Shown: in pieces, positions 26,391-32,636 of the stretch
Layout of the letters: the number at the start of each line of letters is the position of its first letter
Numbering within the stretch: the stretch's first letter is position 1
NCBI GenBank assembly: GCA_937136755.1
Contig: CAKZOR010000053.1
Location: forward strand, 1 to 32,636
Length of the DNA stretch: 32,636 nt
From: an uncultured Flavobacteriaceae bacterium
GTDB lineage: Bacteria; Bacteroidota; Bacteroidia; Flavobacteriales; Flavobacteriaceae
Reading direction: 5' to 3'
Position numbers and translations under genes: made by a program
The notes under the pieces: generated by a model
What the model was told of the DNA's origin: nothing
Seen by the model: only the letters and a program-made list of their open reading frames with translations
Databases searched by the model: none

Positions 26391-26429
26391 AAAAAGCCTG
26401 ACATAGCCCTAGGTAAAGTCAGGCTTTTT
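26391..26429 (+). terminator. Strong intrinsic terminator after queA
   Basis: AAAAAGCCTGAC (26391-26402) pairs perfectly over 12 bases with GTCAGGCTTTTT (26418-26429) around a 15-base loop. The A and T tracts on both sides allow it to act in either direction. Confidence 0.92.
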
Positions 26430-26441
26430 GCATTTTATTAA

Positions 26442-26449
26442 TACCTTTG
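26442..26449 (+). promoter_or_regulatory. -7 promoter element for rlmN
   Basis: TACCTTTG at 26442-26449 is a perfect TAnnTTTG. No clear -33 box is seen 19-21 bases upstream, where the terminator arm lies. The start of transcription would be near 26456, only a few bases before the ATG at 26463. Confidence 0.5.
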
Positions 26450-26462
26450 AGTGGTGGAAGAT

Positions 26463-27512
26463 ATGATAAAAAAAGACATAAGAGCATTGGACAAAGAGGC
26501 CCTCAGAGCATTCTTTGTATCTCAAGGTCAATCTGCCTTTAGAGGTAATCAGGTATATGAATGGCTATGGCAAAAAGGAGCCCATTCCTTTGAGACTATG
26601 ACCAATATTTCTAAAGAGACCCGAGCTTTTTTGGAAACCCATTTTGTGATTAATCATATTAGGGTAGATCAAATGCAGCGCTCCAATGACGGTACCATAA
26701 AAAATGCAGTACGTCTCCATGACAACTTAGTGGTAGAATCTGTCTTAATTCCTACCAAAACAAGAACAACTGCCTGTGTGTCTAGCCAAGTGGGCTGTAG
26801 TTTAGACTGCAAATTCTGTGCAACCTCTAGATTAAAGCGCATGCGTAATTTGCAACCAGACGAGATTTATGATCAGGTGGTGGCCATAGACCAACAGAGC
26901 CGATTGTATTTTAACAGGCCCCTCAGCAATATTGTTTTTATGGGCATGGGAGAGCCATTAATGAACTACAACAATGTGCTAAAAGCCATTGATAAAATCA
27001 CAGATCCAGAAGGTTTGGCCATGTCTCCCAAGCGTATTATAGTGTCTACCTCTGGGGTGCCTAAAATGATCCGCAAGATGGCAGAGGACGGGGTTAAATT
27101 TAAATTAGCCGTTTCTCTTCATTCCGCTATAGATTCGGTGAGGACAAGCATCATGCCTTTTAATGAAACATTCCCCTTGGAGCAACTCAGACAGGCCCTG
27201 CAGTTTTGGTACGAAAAGACTAAGAGCAGAATCACTTACGAATATGTGGTTTGGAAGGGGATTAATGACAACAAAGCTGCCATAGATGCGCTTGTTGAAT
27301 TCTGTAAATTCGCACCTGCTAAAGTGAATTTAATCGAATACAACCCAATAGAAGATGGCATGTTTTCACAAGCTTCCCAAGCAGCAATAGAGGCTTATGT
27401 AAATACGCTAGAGCGGCACAACATTACTTGTACGGTAAGACGTTCAAGAGGAAAAGATATAGACGCAGCTTGTGGTCAATTGGCCAATAAAAAAGATGTA
27501 AAAATAAATTAA
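26463..27512 (+). CDS. rlmN: 23S rRNA (A2503)-C2 / tRNA (A37) methyltransferase, radical SAM
   Basis: A radical SAM enzyme that methylates C2 of A2503 in 23S rRNA and often A37 of some tRNAs. 349 residues from ATG 26463. The iron-sulfur cluster cysteines are C112-x3-C116-x2-C119 in GCSLDCKFCATS; GMGEPLMNY near 160 contacts SAM, and the late ACGQL carries the Cys that resolves the methyl intermediate. Two GTG codons at 26451-26456 could extend the frame, but they fall between the -7 element and the likely transcript start, so the ATG was chosen. It is followed seven bases later by the dehydrogenase gene. Confidence 0.95.
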   Translation: MIKKDIRALDKEALRAFFVSQGQSAFRGNQVYEWLWQKGAHSFETMTNISKETRAFLETHFVINHIRVDQMQRSNDGTIKNAVRLHDNLVVESVLIPTKTRTTACVSSQVGCSLDCKFCATSRLKRMRNLQPDEIYDQVVAIDQQSRLYFNRPLSNIVFMGMGEPLMNYNNVLKAIDKITDPEGLAMSPKRIIVSTSGVPKMIRKMAEDGVKFKLAVSLHSAIDSVRTSIMPFNETFPLEQLRQALQFWYEKTKSRITYEYVVWKGINDNKAAIDALVEFCKFAPAKVNLIEYNPIEDGMFSQASQAAIEAYVNTLERHNITCTVRRSRGKDIDAACGQLANKKDVKIN

Positions 27513-27519
27513 AACACCC

Positions 27520-28200
27520 ATGGCAAATATTGTAATCACTGGAACGAGTAGGGGAATTGGTTTTGAAATGGCCAAAATATATGTGGCACAAGGACACCAA
27601 GTGTTGGCGCTTTCTAGAAATCCGGCACCTATAGATGCGTTAAAATTAGACGGATTATATGCTTTTCCATTTGATATTTCTAACGAAAACGACATTAAAA
27701 AAGCAGCTGCTTTTGTGGCGCAGCAATGGGGAGGGCATTTAGATGTGCTGGTAAATAATGCAGGAGCCCTTGTGAACAAGCCTTTTTTAGAAACTACTAC
27801 GGAAGACTTTTTACAGGTGTATGCAGTGAATGTTTTTGGGGTAGCTGCCCTAACCAAAGCGCTCATTCCTTATATGGGAAAAGGGCATGTGGTGACCGTA
27901 AGTTCCATGGGAGGCGTACAAGGAAGTTCAAAATTCCCAGGTCTAGCAGCTTATAGTTCAAGTAAAGGTGCTGTCATTACCCTTACGGAATTATGGGCAG
28001 AAGAATTTAAAGAAACCGGTCCTTCTTTCAATGTGTTGGCGATTGGAGCTGTGAGAACAGAGATGTTAGCAGCAGCTTTTCCAGGATATGAGCCACCTAC
28101 AACCCCTGAGCAAATGGGCGCGTACATAGTAGATTTTAGCCTCAATGGGCACGCACTTTACAATGGTAAAATGTTGCAAGTGAGCAACTCAACGCCCTAG
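27520..28200 (+). CDS. Short-chain dehydrogenase/reductase (SDR) family oxidoreductase
   Basis: 226 residues with the classical SDR pattern: the cofactor loop TGTSRGIG (7-14), NNAG near 79-82, a catalytic Ser in VSSMGG and the Y145-x3-K149 pair in AAYSSSKGA. The Arg in the glycine loop suggests NADP(H). The substrate cannot be assigned. It follows rlmN by seven bases and is probably co-transcribed; it ends 21 bases from the convergent pirin gene, with no obvious terminator between. Confidence 0.85.
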   Translation: MANIVITGTSRGIGFEMAKIYVAQGHQVLALSRNPAPIDALKLDGLYAFPFDISNENDIKKAAAFVAQQWGGHLDVLVNNAGALVNKPFLETTTEDFLQVYAVNVFGVAALTKALIPYMGKGHVVTVSSMGGVQGSSKFPGLAAYSSSKGAVITLTELWAEEFKETGPSFNVLAIGAVRTEMLAAAFPGYEPPTTPEQMGAYIVDFSLNGHALYNGKMLQVSNSTP

Positions 28201-28221
28201 TTTAAATTGCCTGTTGTTTCT

Positions 28222-29103
28222 CTACTCTTCAAGTACCCCAAAACCTCCTGTGTGGAAATCTCTGATGGCTTGTGCAATCTCTTCTTGGGTATTCATGACA
28301 AACGGCCCTTGGGCAGCTATAGGTTCATGTATTGGATTGCCGCTTAATACAAGCAAGTCAGTGGATTGGTTCGCACTAATCTCAAAAGACTCCCCTTTGT
28401 TTTGAAAAAGCACCAAGTGATTTTCCGCGATACTCTCTTCATGGGAAGCGATATTGATACCTCCAGACAATACTAAAATGGCTGTATTTTGTTGGGCAGG
28501 AAATGAAAATCTGGCTTTCCCCTGATCTTTTAGATGTACATTGTACAGATGTACTTCTGTAAAAGTATCTGCAGCTCCCTGAGTTCCTTTGTACTCACCA
28601 GCCACTACTTTTACATGACCCATTGCACCCTCCAATTGAACAGTAGGAATATCTTTTTCAGAGAATCCTTGGTATTTTGGTGCACTCATTTTATAGGCAG
28701 CAGGGAGGTTTACCCAAAGTTGAACCATTTGAAACATACCACCTTTTCGAGCAAATTCCGTTTCGTGGTATTCCTTGTGTAGCACTCCAGAAGCAGCCGT
28801 CATCCATTGTACTCCTCCAGGACCGATAATCCCGTGATTTCCTCCGGAGTCGTGATGCGCCACACTGCCTTGATAGGCCAATGTCACTGTCTCAAAACCA
28901 CGGTGTGGGTGCACACCAACCCCTCTAGGCGTATCTGTAGCTGGAAAGTGAAATGGCGCGTTGTAGTCCAACATAATAAATGGGCTCATTCTTTGCATAT
29001 CTAGGCCGTAGGCCGACGGAATAAAGTTTTGAACCCTAAAACCGTCTCCAACAAAGTGAGGGTTTCTGGGAGGAATTACCAATTCTATTTCTTTTACTGC
29101 CAT
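28222..29103 (-). CDS. Pirin family protein
   Basis: 293 residues of a two-domain cupin. The metal site of the N-terminal cupin is intact: H65 and H67 in HPHRGFE, H109 and E111 in VLHKE, matching the four ligands known in human pirin. The GPGGVQWMTA stretch before it is a family hallmark. Bacterial pirins include quercetin dioxygenases and stress-related regulators; the role here is unknown. It is divergent from the SprT-like gene with 44 bases between their starts, so the two promoters must overlap. Confidence 0.92.
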   Translation of the reverse strand: MAVKEIELVIPPRNPHFVGDGFRVQNFIPSAYGLDMQRMSPFIMLDYNAPFHFPATDTPRGVGVHPHRGFETVTLAYQGSVAHHDSGGNHGIIGPGGVQWMTAASGVLHKEYHETEFARKGGMFQMVQLWVNLPAAYKMSAPKYQGFSEKDIPTVQLEGAMGHVKVVAGEYKGTQGAADTFTEVHLYNVHLKDQGKARFSFPAQQNTAILVLSGGINIASHEESIAENHLVLFQNKGESFEISANQSTDLLVLSGNPIHEPIAAQGPFVMNTQEEIAQAIRDFHTGGFGVLEE

Positions 29104-29147
29104 CTTTTTTTAAGTAAAGATAATTCTAAAAGCTTTAATTTAGAACC

Positions 29148-29765
29148 GTGAATGAGATTTTAGAAAAATACTTACCACTCCAGGCAGTCATTCCATGCAT
29201 GTCTTTGATTCAAACCCATGAAGTGCATTTGAAAATTGTCAATACAAGGGTGACCAGGCATGGGGATTATCGCAGAAATGCCCAAGGCAAACACGCCATC
29301 ACGATTAATGCGTCATTAAACCCTTACCGGTTTTTAATGACATTAATACACGAAATAGCCCATTTGGTGGCTTTTGAAGATTTTGGCTACCATATTAAAC
29401 CACATGGGATAGAATGGAAGCAGACTTTTAGGAATCTGATGTTGCCTTTTATTAGACCGGAGGTATTTCCTTTAGATTTGTTGCCCTATTTGGCCAGACA
29501 TTTTAAAAATCCAAAGGCCAGTACAGATACAGATGCAGCGCTTTCTGTAGCTTTCTCTAACTATGATCTTAATCCCCCTCAAGAAAATCACCTCTTTGAA
29601 CTCTCAGAAGGTACTTTATTTAAAATTTACAATGGTAAAGTTTTTAAGAAAGGGCCCAAGAGGGTAAAGCGTTATGAGTGTATAGAAATGTCCTCTGGTA
29701 AAACTTATTTGTTTCAGCCCAACGCCAAAGTAGTATTTTTAATCGCAGACAATCATGGCGGTTAA
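29148..29765 (+). CDS. SprT-like zinc metalloprotease domain protein
   Basis: 205 residues. The zinc motif H68-E69-x-x-H72 (HEIAH) is followed by H86 in KPHGIEWK, the usual third ligand of SprT-like domains. N-terminal VTRHGDYR and a C-terminal beta-rich tail (GTLFKIYNGKVFKKG, then KRYECIEMSSGKTYLF) fit the flavobacterial form. SprT homologues include DNA-protein crosslink proteases; the bacterial role is unproven. Translation starts at GTG 29148 (GTG AAT GAG ATT), which gives the family-like N-terminus; no in-frame ATG lies nearby. Confidence 0.85.
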   Translation: MNEILEKYLPLQAVIPCMSLIQTHEVHLKIVNTRVTRHGDYRRNAQGKHAITINASLNPYRFLMTLIHEIAHLVAFEDFGYHIKPHGIEWKQTFRNLMLPFIRPEVFPLDLLPYLARHFKNPKASTDTDAALSVAFSNYDLNPPQENHLFELSEGTLFKIYNGKVFKKGPKRVKRYECIEMSSGKTYLFQPNAKVVFLIADNHGG

Positions 29766-29822
29766 ATAGGTATTTGTTGTGGTTGCAGTGAAGGATCAGG
29801 ATGAATAGTGTTTAAAGTACCT

Positions 29823-30590
29823 CTAGTGCTTGCCTTCAATATACATTTTTCGTACTTTTTTAAATAACTCAGAGGAGTAAACAAAATCTGTCACTGCTTC
29901 ATTATCTGTTTTAAAGACGTCTTCTTTAGTGCCTTCCCATGCTTTTAAGCCTTCTTTCAGGAAGACTATTTTTTCTCCAATTTCCATGACAGAATTCATG
30001 TCATGGGTGTTTATTACAGTTGTTATATTGTATTCTGTTGTTATTTCTTGAATTAAATTATCAATAATAATAGCTGTTTCTGGGTCTAATCCAGAATTTG
30101 GTTCATCACAAAATAAATACTTAGGGTTCATAACAATTGCCCGAGCAATGGCAACTCGCTTTTGCATTCCTCCAGACAATTCGACAGGAAGTTTTTTATT
30201 GGAATTTTTTAAATTTACCCTACTTAACGAAGTGTTTACTTTCTCTAGCATTTCTTCTCTAGAAAAGTTTGTAAACATTTGTAAAGGGAACATTAAATTT
30301 TCTTCAACGGTTTGGGAATCAAATAAAGCACTTCCTTGAAAAACCATTCCAATTTCTTGCCTCCATTGTTGCATATCTTTCTTAGAAAAGTCTAAACTAT
30401 TTCTTCTGTCAAAATAAATAATGCCTTTTTCAGGTTGGTGTAAGCCAATTAAAGATTTTAAAAAAACCGTTTTTCCTGCGCCACTTTGCCCTATAATTAA
30501 ATTGGTTTTTCCCTTTTCAAAAGTAGCGTCTATTCCTTTTAAAACTTGGACATCTCCAAAGCTTTTGTGTAAATTTTTTACTTCTATCAT
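29823..30590 (-). CDS. MlaF-type ABC transporter ATP-binding protein
   Basis: 255 residues: Walker A GQSGAGKT (34-41), ABC signature LSGGM (138-142), Walker B YLFCDE (158-163) followed by PNSGLDP, and a switch His in VINTHD. The signature reading LSGGMQKRVAIARAI and the partner permease of the MlaE type place it in the MlaEF lipid transport group, which moves phospholipids between inner and outer membranes with an MCE (MlaD) protein. No MCE gene lies inside the window on the downstream side up to 29765. It follows the permease by two bases, so the pair is one operon. Confidence 0.88.
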   Translation of the reverse strand: MIEVKNLHKSFGDVQVLKGIDATFEKGKTNLIIGQSGAGKTVFLKSLIGLHQPEKGIIYFDRRNSLDFSKKDMQQWRQEIGMVFQGSALFDSQTVEENLMFPLQMFTNFSREEMLEKVNTSLSRVNLKNSNKKLPVELSGGMQKRVAIARAIVMNPKYLFCDEPNSGLDPETAIIIDNLIQEITTEYNITTVINTHDMNSVMEIGEKIVFLKEGLKAWEGTKEDVFKTDNEAVTDFVYSSELFKKVRKMYIEGKH

Positions 30591-30592
30591 AG

Positions 30593-31333
30593 CTAGGTTA
30601 GAATTAATTGGGTGAGGAGGTAATTACATAAAACAATCACTATAGTTGTCCAGACTACAGCTTGCGTACTTGCTCTACCTACTGCAATTGATCCTCCTTT
30701 TACATAATAACCATGGTAAGAAGGTATGGTTGCAATTAGAAATGCAAATAGTAATGTTTTTACAGTTGAATAAAACAATAGAAAAGGCATAAAATCTAGT
30801 TGAACACCCTGTATATACTCTAATGCTTTAAATTGGCTCGAAAGCGTTCCTGCTAGCCATCCTCCTAGAATTCCAACAAACATTCCAAGTGTAATTAAAA
30901 AGGGGTAAAAAATTACAGTAGCTATTATTTTTGGTAAGACTAAATGATTTAAAGAGTTTATGCCCATCACCTCTAAAGCGTCAATTTGTTCTGTTACTCT
31001 CATAGTTCCAATACTAGAGGTAATATAAGAGCCAACTTTACCGGCTAAGATAATAGAGCAAAAAGTAGGAGCGAATTCTAGAATAATAGAACGTTTGGTT
31101 GCAAATCCAATTAAATAATCCGGAATAAATGGATTTTCTAAATTTATTGCCGTTTGTAACGCAATTACACCCCCTATGAATAGAGAAATAAATAGTACGA
31201 TGCCAAGAGACTTTAATCCCAAGTCTTCAATTTCTTTTAGTATAGTTTGGTAAAAAACTTTGGTTCTAACCGGAGCATTAAAGACACGTCCTAACATTAA
31301 AAAGTATTTACCAACATGTTCGATGTAGTTCAT
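30593..31333 (-). CDS. MlaE family ABC transporter permease
   Basis: 246 residues with about five membrane segments (for example GIVLFISLFIGGVIALQTA near 40-58 and the region after 140). The MlaE hallmark VTEQIDALEVMGINSLNHLVLP lies near the middle. It should form the membrane part of a lipid transporter with the ATPase encoded two bases downstream. The ATG at 31333 was chosen over the preceding TTG at 31336. Base composition is clearly more AT-rich than in genes to the left of 29765. Confidence 0.88.
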   Translation of the reverse strand: MNYIEHVGKYFLMLGRVFNAPVRTKVFYQTILKEIEDLGLKSLGIVLFISLFIGGVIALQTAINLENPFIPDYLIGFATKRSIILEFAPTFCSIILAGKVGSYITSSIGTMRVTEQIDALEVMGINSLNHLVLPKIIATVIFYPFLITLGMFVGILGGWLAGTLSSQFKALEYIQGVQLDFMPFLLFYSTVKTLLFAFLIATIPSYHGYYVKGGSIAVGRASTQAVVWTTIVIVLCNYLLTQLILT

Positions 31334-31420
31334 CAAATAAACTTTTTGGCTAAATTATTAAATAAAATTAATAGTTTTCTATATATGTTGAGCCATCAAA
31401 GAATATTGTGTTAAATTTTT

Positions 31421-32350
31421 TTACAGAAAGATTTCGGCCATCATACAGCGAGCACTTCCTCCACCATTTTTTTCAATAGTAGAAAGGTTGCTATGAATAA
31501 TATTGGTGTGTTTTTTTAGTTGGTCGATTTGATTTCTATCCAGGCTTTTGTATGCAGATGTACTCATTACTAAAAAAGTTTCGTTTTTGTTGTTTTTTAC
31601 TTGAAGGATGTTTCCAGCGAATTGATTTACCTGAGCTTCGCTAATTGTAATAATTTGTTTTTTACTCTCTTTTAACTGTTTTATAACGTTTTTTCGTTCT
31701 TTTTTATCATCAATTGCATCGCTACAAACAACTGCAAATGTTTCGCCAATACTCATCATAATATTGGTGTGGTAAATTGCTTTTCTCTCTCCTTTTATAC
31801 TTTGGTTTGCTGTAAATAAAACAGGTGTGTATTCAAAATCTTCACAAAACTCGATGAACAGTTCTTCATTTGATCTTGCAGAGAGCCCACAATATGCTTT
31901 ATTGTTTGTTCGATCTAAAATAATACTTCCTGTTCCTTCTAAAAATATATTTTCCTTTTCAGCTTGGGTGTAGTCAACAACATTTTCTATCAGAAAACCT
32001 TTGTTTTCTATGATATCTAATATTTCATCTCTTCTTTCTAGCCTTCTGTTTTTTGCGAACATTGGATATACTGCTACGGTTTTGTTTTTATGAAAAGAGA
32101 TCCAATTATTTGGAAAAATAGCATCAGGTGTATCTGTGTCTTTTGCATCGTCTGCAATAATAACCTGAATTCCTGCTGAGGTGAGATTTTTTACAAACTC
32201 ATCAAATTCTTCTAATGCTTTTTTGTGAGTGGCAATTGGTAAACTATTTTCATCTTTTTTCTGGTAATAATTGTTGACCATGGTCTGTTCATTCCTTCTA
32301 AAGTTTTCGGGACGAATCATTAAAATAGTGTCTGTTATTTGGTTTTGCAT
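31421..32350 (-). CDS. ctlX: CtlX-type citrulline hydrolase / arginine deiminase-related amidinotransferase-fold protein
   Basis: 309 residues from the ATG at 32350 (MQNQITDTILMIRPENF). Motifs of the amidinotransferase superfamily appear in order: IFPNNWISFH with an acidic substrate site just before it (DTPDA), ENIFLEGTGS with a catalytic Glu, YHTNIMMSIGE with the catalytic His, and the nucleophile C302 in GGGSARCMMAE close to the C-terminus. The best match is the citrulline utilization hydrolase CtlX group, though dimethylarginine or other guanidino substrates cannot be excluded. The open frame extends upstream to 32479, but that stretch contains the gyrB terminator and is not coding. Confidence 0.83.
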   Translation of the reverse strand: MQNQITDTILMIRPENFRRNEQTMVNNYYQKKDENSLPIATHKKALEEFDEFVKNLTSAGIQVIIADDAKDTDTPDAIFPNNWISFHKNKTVAVYPMFAKNRRLERRDEILDIIENKGFLIENVVDYTQAEKENIFLEGTGSIILDRTNNKAYCGLSARSNEELFIEFCEDFEYTPVLFTANQSIKGERKAIYHTNIMMSIGETFAVVCSDAIDDKKERKNVIKQLKESKKQIITISEAQVNQFAGNILQVKNNKNETFLVMSTSAYKSLDRNQIDQLKKHTNIIHSNLSTIEKNGGGSARCMMAEIFL

Positions 32351-32426
32351 GTTACTTTTAATGTTTTTTTTTTTAAGCAATCGCTTACTTGCTTTAAAAT
32401 GAGCTCTATAATTTTCTCTTTGCCTT

Positions 32427-32464
32427 AATAAAAAAGACTGTCTGAAAAGACAGTCTTTTTTATT
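32427..32464 (-). terminator. Strong intrinsic terminator downstream of gyrB
   Basis: AATAAAAAAGACTGTC (32427-32442) and GACAGTCTTTTTTATT (32449-32464) pair perfectly over 16 bases around the loop TGAAAA. On the minus strand it lies 21 bases after the gyrB stop and ends gyrB transcription before ctlX. The A/T tracts make it bidirectional. Confidence 0.93.
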
Positions 32465-32484
32465 AAAATGCATATTCACACAAA

Positions 32485-32636
32485 TTATGCATCAATATTA
32501 GCATATTTTGCATTACGTTCAATAAAATCTCTACGTGGAGGAACTTCATCTCCCATAAGCATAGAAAATACTCTATCTGCTTCTGTTAAACTATCAATAG
32601 TAACTTGTCTTAAAGTTCTAAATTCTGGATTCATAG
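32485..32636 (-). CDS. gyrB: DNA gyrase subunit B, C-terminal end only
   Basis: The minus strand reads [15 protein letters not shown], then [18 protein letters not shown] and [13 protein letters not shown] before the stop at 32485-32487. This is the highly conserved C-terminal tail of GyrB (TOPRIM end). Fifty codons are visible; the rest lies beyond the right edge. Confidence 0.95.
   Translation of the reverse strand, partial: MNPEFRTLRQVTIDSLTEADRVFSMLMGDEVPPRRDFIERNAKYANIDA

Noticed and set aside
27444-27866. 140-residue minus-strand frame across rlmN and the dehydrogenase gene.
   Set aside because: It is antisense to two well-supported genes and shows no family motif.
32374-32396. AAGCAA/TTGCTT inverted repeat upstream of ctlX.
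   Set aside because: Six pairs with an eight-base loop in an AT-rich stretch are expected by chance; no known operator matches.
32351-32479. N-terminal extension of the ctlX frame by 43 residues.
   Set aside because: The stretch contains the perfect 16-bp gyrB terminator, and the encoded sequence is basic low-complexity unlike the family start.

Overview
The window looks like a chromosomal segment from a member of the Flavobacteriaceae (Bacteroidota). The reasons are a GLPGLI-family protein paired with a carboxypeptidase-regulatory-like/TonB-type outer membrane protein, a DAHP synthase-chorismate mutase fusion, promoters of the Bacteroidota type (TTTG/TTG, about 19-21 bases, then TAnnTTTG), few Shine-Dalgarno sites, and flavobacterial versions of metF, pheA, rlmN and gyrB. 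I see no phage, insertion sequence, CRISPR array, tRNA or rRNA.

Layout. Positions 2-942 hold the tail of a GreA/GreB-like protein and, on the minus strand, a deoxynucleoside kinase. Positions 1137-4732 hold a GLPGLI protein and an outer membrane barrel protein that overlap by one base. Positions 4751-17152 are a methionine/SAM block. It starts with a promoter and a compact structured RNA directly in front of metK. A SAM-I riboswitch with a terminator follows, then metY, a three-enzyme fusion (homoserine O-acetyltransferase + aspartokinase + homoserine dehydrogenase), a second sulfhydrylase (metZ-like), metH and metF. Together these genes run from aspartate to methionine by direct sulfhydrylation and B12-dependent methylation, then on to SAM, which the riboswitch senses.

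Positions 17153-21433 are an aromatic amino acid operon: pheA, an aminotransferase, tyrA and the DAHP synthase-chorismate mutase fusion. In front of it is an unannotated but complete-looking transcription attenuator. It has a 24-residue leader peptide with a run of seven alternating Phe/Tyr codons, a 1:2 hairpin over those codons, an antiterminator and a strong terminator ending nine bases before pheA. Positions 21517-28200 carry a DUF2807 (GIN) protein, rsgA, dtd, a MazG-like hydrolase, aroA, queA, rlmN and a short-chain dehydrogenase. Positions 28222-29765 hold a pirin (minus strand) and a divergent SprT-like metalloprotease. Positions 29823-32636, all minus strand and visibly more AT-rich, hold an MlaF/MlaE-type lipid ABC transporter pair, a CtlX-type amidinotransferase-fold hydrolase and the 3' end of gyrB.

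The most interesting content is RNA-based control: three different 5' RNA elements in about 13 kb (the metK leader RNA, the SAM-I riboswitch and the Phe/Tyr attenuator), plus the MetX-aspartokinase-homoserine dehydrogenase fusion. All identifications come from reading motifs and base pairing by eye; no database search or folding program was run.
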